A stretch of DNA of 64,000 nucleotides from Chromohalobacter nigrandesensis (GTDB taxonomy: Bacteria > Pseudomonadota > Gammaproteobacteria > Pseudomonadales > Halomonadaceae). The notes below the pieces were generated by a model. The model ran no database searches and was not told where the DNA came from. It was given only the letters and a program-made list of their open reading frames with translations. This document shows, in pieces, positions 54,790-63,714 of the stretch. Made by a program: the position numbers and the translations under genes. The DNA lies in contig NZ_JAKGAM010000013.1 of assembly GCF_023061285.1 (NCBI RefSeq), forward strand, positions 1 through 64,000, given 5' to 3'. Position 1 is the first letter of the stretch, and each line of letters opens with the position of its first letter.

Positions 54790-55276
54790 CAGCGTAGCAG
54801 CGGCGTGATATTCATGGTCTAGCAGGTGACTGGAATACCTAGCAATTTATGACAACCCGAACCAGTACTTTACGGGAACAAACATTACCTCTGCCATACC
54901 ATCGGTCAGCTAGCGGCCAGAAGCGGACGTTTGTTCATTGCGTCCATGGGGCTGTATGCATGGTATTGATGTGAATGAGAGCCGGCGCCGGTGGTCATTT
55001 CCGACCTCTTAGGTAGCACTGAAAGTGGCCCCTCGCTCTTGGTTCGCAACGAGGAGGCCGAGATGAATGCTTGCGCCCCATAGGATTGAGTGCAAGGCCG
55101 CTCAAACGGCCACGATGATCGATCTCTATTGACAAAGCCAGAATCCACTTTATCATAAAGATGCGCTCCTCAGCTCTCGCGCGCGATCATACCTACAGCG
55201 CTTCTCGGTATGTGTCTGATCTCATTGATATTTATATTGGTGTGTAGGACAGGTTAGTGAAGAGGGGGGATGCGCA

Positions 55277-56209
55277 CTATTTTTTCGCAGTCTTCCTATA
55301 AATACTTTCCAGTCTAAGTTGTTGACAGAGCTTCTGCCTGATTAAGCCTTTTTTTCTCCAGCTTTCATTGTAGATGACTTTCTCGTCAAGTCTAATATAG
55401 ACGACGCAATCTCCTTTGTCAGAGAAGTGGACGTTGCGATACACCGCAAGAACTTTTCTATTTACAATAACTCTTTCTCCCACTAGCTCAACTGCGCCTG
55501 GAAGAGTTTGAATCTGGTGTGGTGTCTTGGAAAGTAGCTCCTTTGCATGCGGCAGAGCTATCAAGCTGTCGCGAATGTGAGATTGAGCTCGCGTGACTCT
55601 TGTTAGGTGTCGCCAGGCATAATTCGTAATGGCGACTTTTCCTAGGCAGCAATTGATTACTCCCTTTGTTTTTTTAAATCTTATTCTAGCCCAGTGGCGT
55701 GCCTCAGTTGTGGTGGTAACCGAGGGTACCGTAAAGCTACCTGCCCTAGCGATGGGTAGACGTTGCTTGTTCAGCAGTCGCTCTATTTCAAATCTTGATG
55801 CTGGGGTGAGAAGATGGTTTTCTGACACAGATAGTGTCTCAATCGGAGTTTTTTTGTCTACAAGCTTCCAATATATTTTTATTTCCGGATCGAGGCGAAC
55901 CCAGATCAAGATAACTGGCTGATTCGTTGCTTTCCACTTTTTCAGATGTGCCTGATCAATGTTTTGTAATCGCCAGCGATTTTTTGTTGGTGTCCAGCGA
56001 CCAAAGCTTGGCCCAGTTTTTACCTGCACTGCCACTTGAGTGTGAGACGGGCTAGGGAAGTCTGTCGAGTACTTTAATTGAAGATCGAGAGCGCCCATGC
56101 CCTCGCCTCGCATTGTCTCTCGGGTCGTCTCCCCATTAAATATCAGAGACAAAGCACTTGCGGCCATACTCTCTCCGGCGTTTCCTTGGTCAAATTCAAG
56201 AATATTCAT
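55277..56209 (-). CDS. DUF4365 nuclease-like domain protein
   Basis: A 310-residue protein; GC content is clearly lower than in the flanks. The N-terminal 130 residues fit DUF4365, a predicted PD-(D/E)xK nuclease fold: GNAGESMAASAL (Glu), GALDLQLKY (Asp), VAVQVKTG (Gln-x-Lys) and VILIWVRLDPEIKIYW. The C-terminal half, rich in basic and aromatic residues, is not recognised. It is codirectional with the SF2 helicase gene, and only the IS30 element lies between them. A defence role is plausible but unproven. Confidence 0.75.
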   Translation of the reverse strand: MNILEFDQGNAGESMAASALSLIFNGETTRETMRGEGMGALDLQLKYSTDFPSPSHTQVAVQVKTGPSFGRWTPTKNRWRLQNIDQAHLKKWKATNQPVILIWVRLDPEIKIYWKLVDKKTPIETLSVSENHLLTPASRFEIERLLNKQRLPIARAGSFTVPSVTTTTEARHWARIRFKKTKGVINCCLGKVAITNYAWRHLTRVTRAQSHIRDSLIALPHAKELLSKTPHQIQTLPGAVELVGERVIVNRKVLAVYRNVHFSDKGDCVVYIRLDEKVIYNESWRKKGLIRQKLCQQLRLESIYRKTAKK

Positions 56210-56242
56210 GGAGTTCGTTCCGATTAAAAATAGCTGGTGGAT

Positions 56243-57283
56243 GCAGTTTCTGATTACAATACAATCAATGTGTCAATAATGGAGCTTCATGGTCTGCGCC
56301 CTCAGTTCGCTCATCACTTCAATGGGACACTTGAAGTCAAAGCGCTTTCGCGGACGCATGTTAATCTCAAGCGCGACCTCATCCAGTTCTTGCTGGCTAT
56401 AGACCGATAGGTCCGTCCCTTTGAGCCAGTAATGCTGTATGAGCCCATTGATATTTTCGTTGGCACCTCTTTGCCACGGGCTATGCGGGTCACAAAAATA
56501 GATGGCAACACCTGTATTCTGGGTGATCTGGGCGTGCTGCGTCATCTCGCGCCCTTGGTCATATGTCATGCTCTCCCGAGCAGCCAGCGGCATACGGTTC
56601 AGCGCAGCGCTAAAGCCTTCCACGGCAGAGGTGGCGATCGCATAGGGCATCTTTGCCAGAATCAGGTAGCCGCTTTTCAACTCGACGATGGCGCCGACAA
56701 CCGATGCATTGCCCTCGCCTTTGACCAGGTCGCCTTCCCAGTACCCGGGGAATTCACGTTTTTCCACCTCGGGAGGACGGAGGTAAATACTGACCATATC
56801 AGGGATCTGGTTGCGCCGGTCAACTTGCCGCAAGCTCTTTTCGTAGCTCGCCGACGGGCAACGCATAGGTAGCGCTGTAGATCGTTTCACGGCATACGTA
56901 GGAGTCTCGGAGGTCAGGGATATTCATATGCTTGAGCTTGCCGCTGATCTGCTCGGAGGCAAGCTTTGACGCAGCATGTGCTGAATCAAGGCGAACCGAG
57001 GGCTTCCAGGAAGCAGCTTGCGCCCTGGCCGACAAACTGTCCGGCGATCCTGGCAACGCTGTTGTGCGTGTGGCACACAGTATCTGCCATCAGGCGAGCC
57101 ATTATGACGTATCTATCGACTGATCGTCGGCGGAGACCGCTCGAACAGAGCCGCCACCTTCCTGATGCTCAAGTCTTGCGCGAGGTAGACCTGGATCGTC
57201 GCCCGTTCTTCGATACAGAGTTCAGAATATAACATGGGTACAACACCTTCCCGATTCGGTCAGGTGTTGCACTCAGAATTTGC
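56243..57283 (-). mobile_element. IS30-family insertion sequence (decayed)
   Basis: About 1.04 kb bounded by imperfect inverted repeats: GCAGTTTCTGATTACAATAC (56243-56262) and the complement GCAAATTCTGAGTGCAACAC at the other end (57264-57283), 14 of 20 matching. It encloses a broken IS30 transposase. No clean target duplication is seen. Confidence 0.75.
56273..57235 (-). pseudogene. IS30 transposase, broken by stops/frameshifts
   Basis: The 5' part, MLYSELCIEERATIQVYLAQ to FERSPPTISR, stops early near 57121. Further pieces follow in other frames (MNIPDLRDSYVCRETIYSAT; GELRKEL). The DDE domain is nearly whole: YWEGDLVKG, MTYDQGREM, DPHSPWQRGANENINGL and MRPRKRF. Several frame changes make it inactive. 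Confidence 0.85.
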
Positions 57284-57321
57284 GGCCAAGGGCTTTGAGA
57301 TTGAGCCGAAAAACAAAGACC

Positions 57322-59916
57322 CTATGGCGTTTCCTCCAGATACTCGCGCGCAGGCCGTCTTTCAAGCCAAACACTCAGTCCCGGCGCATCTGCCATGGCA
57401 TTTACAAGAGCTGTTGCTGCTTCAGCCCTCCACGCCAAGTTTCCCGGTTCCTGAAAGCTCCTACGCAGTTCCCTGACCGTCACTAGAGCTTCTTCAGCCC
57501 ATGCCCGGAACTCATCTAGCCCCCAATAAGCGACCCTCATGAGATGTGGCTGCGCTCCAGGCATGGCCTTCTTGGCTGGTGTCACAAGCACAGGCTGAAT
57601 AATTCGTGCATCTACGGCATCCTTCACATGATCTCGGATCCAATCCGGGTGTGAAGCCGCCTGTCGCACCTTAGTCGCGTCAATTACGGCTGTACTTGGG
57701 TTAGCATTGGCATGATCCTCAAAAACGATAACCACATCACCAACTTGCCACCAGGGATCGGGGGAAGCATCAGTCTCGCGCTTGCCCGCCACAAAACCGA
57801 GATGTTCGCCTAGCAGCACCTGCGCCTGCTCAAATGAGGCACCATCTTGGAGTCCGTCACGAATCTTCTTCTCTTGCGCCGAAAACGCGCGGTTATGGAC
57901 CGTACCTAGCTTCTGTAGGTAGGCCTCAAGACGCTCTACCTGTAGCTGGATAACTGTATCATCTTGTTCATCGGCTGTTGGCGGTTCATCGCGCCCATGC
58001 GCCAGTTCGACGAGCCAAGGAATACCCGCTGCCGCGTCTTTCGCCTTTTTGAACTGCTCTCTTGCCTGCACACCTAAGTCGGCATATTTTTGTGCGGATG
58101 CAAGTTCGGCTGCACTTCCTGCAAGGTAATGCCATAGTGCTCGATAACCCCGAAGCTCACTATTGTTTAGCCCACCAAGCACTTCTCGAGCAGCCTCATA
58201 TGCTTCCGGGTAGTCCTGCCCCCACATTGCCTGCTGCCAGACTATCTCATGCTTCACGATTGAGGATAACTCACCCATTGCGGGAAAAGGCTCCTGAACT
58301 GCATTGCCCCTGGCTTCTAGAATAATTTCATTTGCCTCTTCCCATTCCGACTCATGCTCAAGGAATATTTCGAAGTTTTCCTTGATGGTTTCCGCGCTGA
58401 CTTCGCTCGACTGCTCCACCCCAAACTCAAGCTCAGCTTGCAATTCAGGATGAAAATGCTTCCGTCTGCGTCGATCCGTTAGGTAGGCTGGAAGGTCCTC
58501 CCCCGTGACCACAACCGCTGAATAATCATTGAGGCCTCGAGTACACCTGCCGACCGCTTGGAGCACACGGGTTTGAACCCTTTCATTAAATAGAAGATTG
58601 GCTCCCATTCGAGTCATGAGGAACCGCTCCTGAAGGTTAGTTGCTCTCGGCAAACCTTCGACAAACAACAGACGACAGTCGTGATTCGGAAAGTCGATTC
58701 CATCGTAGCGGTTAGCTATCACTGCTACCGCACCTTCTTTATCTACGAAACCTGAACGGCTAGACTCAAGATCTTCCGCAGTAAAAACTGGGAATTTCAG
58801 CATAGAGCCCACATCTTCTCGAATGTTCTCTGCAGCCTCATTGGTTGGTGTTAACACGAGGCTTCGACCTGCTTTTCTCATTAGAGAACGACGTAAATCT
58901 AGGGTTTCATCCTCTGCCAAAGATCTTTCCGGAAAGATGAAAAATCGACGACCTATCCCTTGGCGATCCCACCCTTCAGGAATAGGTAAGCGAGTGATAT
59001 TTGTGCGCCCTGTGAGCCGCTCTAGGTCTCCGCCTGCCCCCAAAGTGGCGGACATGAAAATTCTCTGCTTTGCCCCTGCGAACGGACGGTGCGTCCATGT
59101 CGGAGGTATTAGTGGCCTAATCATCACTTCTGAACATGTGACATACAACTGGCAAGCCGCGAGATTATCCTCGAGCATGCTCCACGCGTAACGCTGATCG
59201 CTTTCACGTATATTCTGAGATATAACTGACTGCAATTCTTGGGCGATTTCTGCCAATTTATAGCTTGGGATCTTATCGACCCATGTCATATCCTCAAAGC
59301 CAATTCTCTCCCCAATCATGCGGGCATAGCTGACCTCTGACAACTTCCCCTTAAGAACTCCAGCGACAGCATAGAACAAACCCTCATCTTCACCAGAACG
59401 ACGAATATTAACCGTCCACTGGCTCGCAATATAATTCTCCGACGCATGAGCATCGTCGACGAGTACAATATCCGGATCCTCAAAAAACGGGTTAGTGTTG
59501 AACAGGCTGCTGTAGGTAGTAACCGCCACTTTGTTTCCATCTAAGTAGGCGGCTTTCGCACTTGGTGTGTAGTTCTTTACAGAGCCAGTAAAGGCCTGCA
59601 CAGACAACCCATACTTATCGTCCGCTTCATCAGCCACTTGACTCACAAGCTGTCTGGTAGGACAAAGATAGACTACGCGCTCGCCGTACTTTCTCCGTCG
59701 CCATTCAGCGAGCAAAAGCCCAACGAGAGTTTTTCCACTACCAGTTGGCAACTGAAGAGCTACGTCTGATGCGCCTAGCGCTTCGGTTACGTATGTTCGG
59801 AGAACCTGTCCTTGATGATCATATAGGCTCGGATGCTTGCGGCGAGGAAGATCTCGAAATAGCCGATCCGGACTCTCAGGGACAGGAACGTGTGCGGAAG
59901 GTTTTTTAAACGCCAT
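57322..59916 (-). CDS. SF2 DEAD/DEAH-type helicase, defence-associated type
   Basis: An 864-residue ATPase. Walker A is LPTGSGKT (57-64), motif Ia is LCPTRQLVSQ, motif II is LVDDAH (about 152-157, so DDAH instead of DEAH), motif III MSATLG and motif VI QAVGRCTRG; this layout is XPD/Rad3- or type-III-restriction-like. The C-terminal 400 residues are unique and helical. AGGA precedes the ATG. In bacteria such stand-alone helicases often work with a nuclease partner; the DUF4365 gene downstream is the obvious candidate. The GC content is below that of the core genes. Confidence 0.85.
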   Translation of the reverse strand: MAFKKPSAHVPVPESPDRLFRDLPRRKHPSLYDHQGQVLRTYVTEALGASDVALQLPTGSGKTLVGLLLAEWRRRKYGERVVYLCPTRQLVSQVADEADDKYGLSVQAFTGSVKNYTPSAKAAYLDGNKVAVTTYSSLFNTNPFFEDPDIVLVDDAHASENYIASQWTVNIRRSGEDEGLFYAVAGVLKGKLSEVSYARMIGERIGFEDMTWVDKIPSYKLAEIAQELQSVISQNIRESDQRYAWSMLEDNLAACQLYVTCSEVMIRPLIPPTWTHRPFAGAKQRIFMSATLGAGGDLERLTGRTNITRLPIPEGWDRQGIGRRFFIFPERSLAEDETLDLRRSLMRKAGRSLVLTPTNEAAENIREDVGSMLKFPVFTAEDLESSRSGFVDKEGAVAVIANRYDGIDFPNHDCRLLFVEGLPRATNLQERFLMTRMGANLLFNERVQTRVLQAVGRCTRGLNDYSAVVVTGEDLPAYLTDRRRRKHFHPELQAELEFGVEQSSEVSAETIKENFEIFLEHESEWEEANEIILEARGNAVQEPFPAMGELSSIVKHEIVWQQAMWGQDYPEAYEAAREVLGGLNNSELRGYRALWHYLAGSAAELASAQKYADLGVQAREQFKKAKDAAAGIPWLVELAHGRDEPPTADEQDDTVIQLQVERLEAYLQKLGTVHNRAFSAQEKKIRDGLQDGASFEQAQVLLGEHLGFVAGKRETDASPDPWWQVGDVVIVFEDHANANPSTAVIDATKVRQAASHPDWIRDHVKDAVDARIIQPVLVTPAKKAMPGAQPHLMRVAYWGLDEFRAWAEEALVTVRELRRSFQEPGNLAWRAEAATALVNAMADAPGLSVWLERRPAREYLEETP

Positions 59917-60364
59917 AAATCCTCATCATAGCTAATATTAAAGATCTACACCAACGTATTCCAAGCGCCGACAGTGGCGTGTTCGGCTCAGTTGTAATGT
60001 AATGCCAAGAATTTTAAAAAATAGAAATCATCATGTGTTCATGGTGGCCCCCACACAACAAAATCAGATGCTGACCATCTGCTCTGACATGACCGCTTTG
60101 GGTCGAAAGCGGACTTTCACCTTACCCAGCCACACTACTGTGCGGAATATCATCCTTTCCCTGCGACTCGCTACGCGTTGTTCTCCTTGTACTTCCTATC
60201 GGCCGCTAGCTTTGGGGGTTAACCCTACTTAGCCTTTCTCGGTAACGTTTTGCAATAGGACTTAACCTACAGATTTGGGAAATCACAGATCGGGGCAACG
60301 CTCATCAGCCCGCTCGGCCACTCATCGCGCAGAAGGGGGCCAAACCATCGCGACGGCTACTCGG
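59917..60364. other. intergenic region with no recognised gene
   Basis: Holds the promoter of the helicase gene at its left end (minus strand). The rest has only a short plus-strand open frame at 60002-60232 without support. No repeat or RNA is seen. Confidence 0.5.
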
Positions 60365-61216
60365 CTATTCCCCGACTTCCCCAGTCACCCAGCGGGCGAA
60401 GGCTTCGGCCTGAGGATCCGTCTCCTGAACGGCATAGATCACCAAGCGCAGGTGCCGGCCTTCGTCGACGATCAGGCTGGTGTGCTCGAAGCCGATCTTG
60501 CCTAGCCCATTTAGGTCGAGCGCGCGTACACCCTGGCAAGGTGCGTCCACGTCGTGGCGGTGCCACCACTGGCGAAACTCGGGAGAGTGCGCGGTGAGTT
60601 CCTTCACCAAGTTGCCGATGGCGGGGTCGCCATCCGCCCGCGCGTAGTCACGTCGGAAGCTGGAGAGTATGCGTGGCGCCTGGGTCTGCCAGTCGGCAAT
60701 GACCCGGCGCAGCTCGGCGTCGGTGAACAGCATCCATAGCAGATTGCGATACTCGGCTGGCTGACGGTCGAAGCCGAATACCCTCGCCGCTGCATCATTC
60801 CACGCCAGTACGTCCCAACGCAGGTTCAGCACGTAGCTGGGACGTGTCGTCAGGTCGTCCATCAGGCGTTTCACCAGAGGCGGCACCTGACACCAGGTCT
60901 TGCCCGGCTCGACCGGTGGCCGCTGATGAGTCAGCAGGAATAGATGGTGCCGCTCCGCCGCGTCCAGTTGTAATGCTCGGGACAGGCTATCGAGAAAGGC
61001 CGACGACACGCCGATCTCGCGCCCCTGCTCCAACCAGGTGTACCAGGTCACCCCCACTCCCGAGAGTGCCGCGACTTCCTCGCGCCGCAGCCCCGGCGTG
61101 CGCCGACGCGTCCCCGCCGGGAGGCCTACCGACTCGGGCGAGATCCGCTCACGGCGGGTACGTAGAAATTCGGCGAGTTCCTGGCGCGTGCGGTCTAGCG
61201 TACGCTCCTGAGCCAT
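60365..61216 (-). CDS. XRE regulator with MmyB-like ligand domain
   Basis: A 283-residue regulator; the ATG at 61216 (MAQERTLDRTRQELAEF) is favoured over 61342, which would run into the operator. The helix-turn-helix is RREEVAALSGVGVTWYTWLEQGREI, typical of MmyB-like proteins, followed by the PAS-like MLR ligand domain (RWDVLAWNDAAARVFG and LWMLFTD). These proteins usually repress a divergent gene and may bind fatty acids. Here the MFS gene is divergent. Confidence 0.9.
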   Translation of the reverse strand: MAQERTLDRTRQELAEFLRTRRERISPESVGLPAGTRRRTPGLRREEVAALSGVGVTWYTWLEQGREIGVSSAFLDSLSRALQLDAAERHHLFLLTHQRPPVEPGKTWCQVPPLVKRLMDDLTTRPSYVLNLRWDVLAWNDAAARVFGFDRQPAEYRNLLWMLFTDAELRRVIADWQTQAPRILSSFRRDYARADGDPAIGNLVKELTAHSPEFRQWWHRHDVDAPCQGVRALDLNGLGKIGFEHTSLIVDEGRHLRLVIYAVQETDPQAEAFARWVTGEVGE

Positions 61217-61241
61217 GCTGTTGCCTCGAGTAATAGCATAA

Positions 61242-61260
61242 AGGGTTAAATTGTAACCCT
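61242..61260. promoter_or_regulatory. operator between the XRE and MFS genes
   Basis: AGGGTTA-AATTG-TAACCCT, a perfect 7-bp inverted repeat, lies between the divergent starts, 26 bases from the XRE gene and 67 from the MFS gene. Position and symmetry make it the likely target of the XRE protein. Confidence 0.75.
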
Positions 61261-61326
61261 CTAAAGCCAGCCGCACACTCCGCGTACTCCCCTGCACCGC
61301 CATTCGACATATCGAGGAAAGTACAG

Positions 61327-62508
61327 ATGACACGCGGAACACATAGCACCACCTATCTGGTGGCCATCGGCGCCTTCGCGCTGGGCATGGCCTCTTACGT
61401 TACCGCCGGGCTGATCCCGATGATTCAGGCCGACTTCACGGTCTCCGTCTCCGTGGCGGCCCAACTGGTCACCGCCTTCACGCTGGCTTACGGGCTGGGT
61501 TCGCCATTGTGTGTCGCCCTGCTGCCCGCGCATCACCAGCGCGACGGCCTGTTTCTGATGCTGGGGTTGTTCGTGATCGCCAACGCAGCGAGCGCGCTGA
61601 CGACGAGCCTCACCGCCCTGATGGCCTGGCGCGTGCTGGCCGGCATGGCGGCAGGTACCTATCTCGCCATCGGTATTGCGGCGGCCGTTGGCGTGGCACC
61701 GGCGGAGGCACGCGGCAAGACGATCTCGATCATCATGGGCGGTATGGCGAGCGGCACCGTTCTCGGCGTGCCACTCGGCCTGCTGCTGGCAGAGCGTTGG
61801 GGCTGGCAAGCCGCCCTGTGGCTGATTGCAGTGATCGGGTTGGTGGCGCTGATTGGCCTGATTTGCCGGCTACCGCCCATGCCCGCCGCCCAGGTGGTGC
61901 CGATGCGACGCAAGCTCTCCATTCTGGTTGATCGCCGGGTCATCGGCCTGCTCGGCATCTCCCTGCTGGCCGCCATCGCCAGCCTGGGCATGTACACCTT
62001 CATCGCGCCGCTGATCGGCGCCCACGGCGAGCGCTCGGTGACGCCCTATCTATGGGTGTGGGGCGTGGGTGGGGTGCTCGGCAGCTTCTTGATCGGCACG
62101 CTGGTCGACCGCTTCTCAGGCCCCAGACTCACCTTCGCCATCATGCTGCTATTAGGTATCGCGCTGATCGCCCTGCCACTGCTGCTCAGCATCAGCCCCT
62201 GGCTGGCGCTGATCCCGCTTGCGCTGTGGGGCGCCGTGGGCTGGGCACTGCAGGTCCCCCAGAACAACGAGTTGATGAAAGCCCGCGAATCCCAGGGCGA
62301 CGGCAATCTTGCGGTGGCCTTGAACGAATCCGCGCTCTATCTCGGCAGCGCCCTTGGTGCCTCACTCGGTGGCCTGGCCCTGGCGCTGCAGATGCCTGTC
62401 GACCTGCTCTCCATCGTCGCCGGGCTCGTGGCGCTCTCGGGCATGGGCGTGCAGGCATGGCTATGGAAGCGAACTCATGCACGCGGCATGGCCTGCCCCG
62501 ATTCGTGA
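61327..62508 (+). CDS. MFS transporter (DHA1/AraJ type)
   Basis: A 393-residue transporter with 12 expected helices. FALGMASYVTAGLIPMIQADF is the family start, AFTLAYGLGSPL the second helix, and SIIMGGMASGTVLGVPLGLLLA the motif-C-like fifth helix. Such proteins export sugars or drugs with protons. It is divergent from the XRE regulator across the palindrome. Two short copies of parts of this gene lie at 46.5 and 63.3 kb. Confidence 0.92.
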   Translation: MTRGTHSTTYLVAIGAFALGMASYVTAGLIPMIQADFTVSVSVAAQLVTAFTLAYGLGSPLCVALLPAHHQRDGLFLMLGLFVIANAASALTTSLTALMAWRVLAGMAAGTYLAIGIAAAVGVAPAEARGKTISIIMGGMASGTVLGVPLGLLLAERWGWQAALWLIAVIGLVALIGLICRLPPMPAAQVVPMRRKLSILVDRRVIGLLGISLLAAIASLGMYTFIAPLIGAHGERSVTPYLWVWGVGGVLGSFLIGTLVDRFSGPRLTFAIMLLLGIALIALPLLLSISPWLALIPLALWGAVGWALQVPQNNELMKARESQGDGNLAVALNESALYLGSALGASLGGLALALQMPVDLLSIVAGLVALSGMGVQAWLWKRTHARGMACPDS

Positions 62509-62626
62509 ACTCACCACACCCGTGGCACAGAGCGCCGCCGACTAGGCAGCGTTCAGTGCTGCCAAAGACGATCATGTAGCCGAGATAGTGCTGGTCGCGG
62601 GCCGAGGCCTTCGCCGCAGTAGCTGT

Positions 62627-62863
62627 TCAAGAACTGCCAGCCGGCAAACAGCCAGCGGTCGGTTCGATCAGACCGCGACGCAGTGGCAGTTCGGGGTCAT
62701 AGATAGGAATCGCCCCATCGCGCGCCAGGTAGCTGGCGCCATAGTTGAAGCTGTAGCTATCGCCGTGCTGCATGACGCGACCGGCCACCACGGGTTGCGT
62801 CTCTCCCGGCAACCAGATCCAGACATAGGCCTCGCGTGGCGTCGTCAGCCTAGAAGTCATCAT
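62627..62863 (-). pseudogene. truncated hipA (second hipBA locus)
   Basis: A 78-residue frame whose first 60 residues match the N-terminal domain of HipA (YVWIWLPGETQPVVAGRV, then YLARDGAIPIYDP, ELPLRRGLIEP). The kinase domain is absent and a short unrelated tail follows. It overlaps hipB by about 14 bases as usual. The toxin is inactive. Confidence 0.8.
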
Positions 62864-63188
62864 CGACCTCCTGCCTGCTCTGGCGAACCCGCTTCGGCAG
62901 CAGCGTCAGTCTTTCTTCGAGGCGGGCATCGTGTATCGCACCCACCCGGTCATCGAAGTCGAACAGGCGCCCCCCTACGAGTGTGGAGACTTCGAAGACG
63001 ACGCCGATCTCGGTACCGGCTTCGCCCTTTTCGATGTTGCGGAGGGTCTTACGCGAGATACCTGCGCGTTCAGACAGGTCGGCAGCGGTGAGTTCACGAT
63101 CCAAGCGGCCAGCCTTGATCAGCTTGCCAAGGACCGAGAGTGTCTGCTGAGTGACGCGAGAGTAGCTGCGTGGCCGCTTCATTGCCAT
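62850..63188 (-). CDS. HipB-like antitoxin (second locus)
   Basis: A 112-residue Cro/CI-type protein with TAADLSERAGISRKTLRNIEKG as helix-turn-helix and a longer C-terminus (RLTLLPKRVRQSRQ). The frame is complete and overlaps the truncated hipA. It may still act as a repressor although there is no toxin to neutralise. It is only distantly like the HipB at 30.7 kb. Confidence 0.82.
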   Translation of the reverse strand: MAMKRPRSYSRVTQQTLSVLGKLIKAGRLDRELTAADLSERAGISRKTLRNIEKGEAGTEIGVVFEVSTLVGGRLFDFDDRVGAIHDARLEERLTLLPKRVRQSRQEVDDDF

Positions 63189-63714
63189 CTCGTCAAATTG
63201 GGTATTTTAAGACTCATTAGACAGCTTGTAGGTATTCAAGTCCCCACTACGAGACAACCTGCATGAGGTAGCAAAAAAAGATGATCATCACCTGACCCAA
63301 TCCCGCTATGGAGCGCTGTCGGCTGGGCACTGCAGGTGCCCCAGAGCAACGAGTTGATGAAGGCCCGCGGCGCCCAGGGCGACGGCAATCTCGCGATGGC
63401 CTTGACGAACCCGCGCTCTATCGACAGCGCCCTCGACGCCTCGCTCGGTGGGGTCGGCCTAGCGATGCAGATGCCTACCCACAGTCCTGAAGAGGGTCAC
63501 TTCAAATACTGCTAGGAACCTTATTATGCAGAATAACCAGATTACAAAACACTGCTTATAAGAATAAAATCTAATAACCGTTAAAAAACATAAAGAAGGA
63601 CATTACACAGAAAAAAGTTTAGGGCTTACACATCATTGAAAATTGACCAAACGACTGGGCGTTATATTCTTAATTTAGAATTCTATTTAAACCAGTCAAC
63701 GTAAAGGCATGACA
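63189..63714. other. intergenic region: hipB promoter, MFS fragment, AT-rich stretch
   Basis: After the hipB promoter and the MFS fragment, from about 63500 the sequence becomes strongly AT-rich up to the right edge. The start of this low-GC DNA coincides with the end of the MFS fragment. No further gene is seen before 63715. Confidence 0.5.
63305..63484 (+). pseudogene. diverged copy of part of the MFS gene
   Basis: About 180 bases match 62222-62404 of the intact MFS gene at roughly 85%, for example GGGCTGGGCACTGCAGGT, ACGAGTTGATGAA and CAGATGCCTA. Single-base indels break the frame. The fragment is isolated. Confidence 0.85.

Larger units (their letters stand above)
54284..55276. other. 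gene-poor region with gene fragments and a structured hairpin
   Basis: About 1 kb with no believable intact gene. It contains an NYN fragment (54436-54475), a deleted DUF808 copy (54522-54650) and a nested hairpin (54721-54789). The remainder, 54800-55276, has only short frames without recognised similarity. Confidence 0.6.

Noticed and set aside
54906-55148. An 80-codon minus-strand frame
   Set aside because: No recognisable family, poor start context, and the region around it is decayed.
60002-60232. A 76-codon frame in the intergenic region near 60.1 kb
   Set aside because: Low-complexity, no recognised motif and no ribosome site; looks like noncoding DNA.
63199-63250. Two GGTATT-AAG direct repeats before the second hipB
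   Set aside because: The similarity is short and irregular compared with the clear operators elsewhere in the window.
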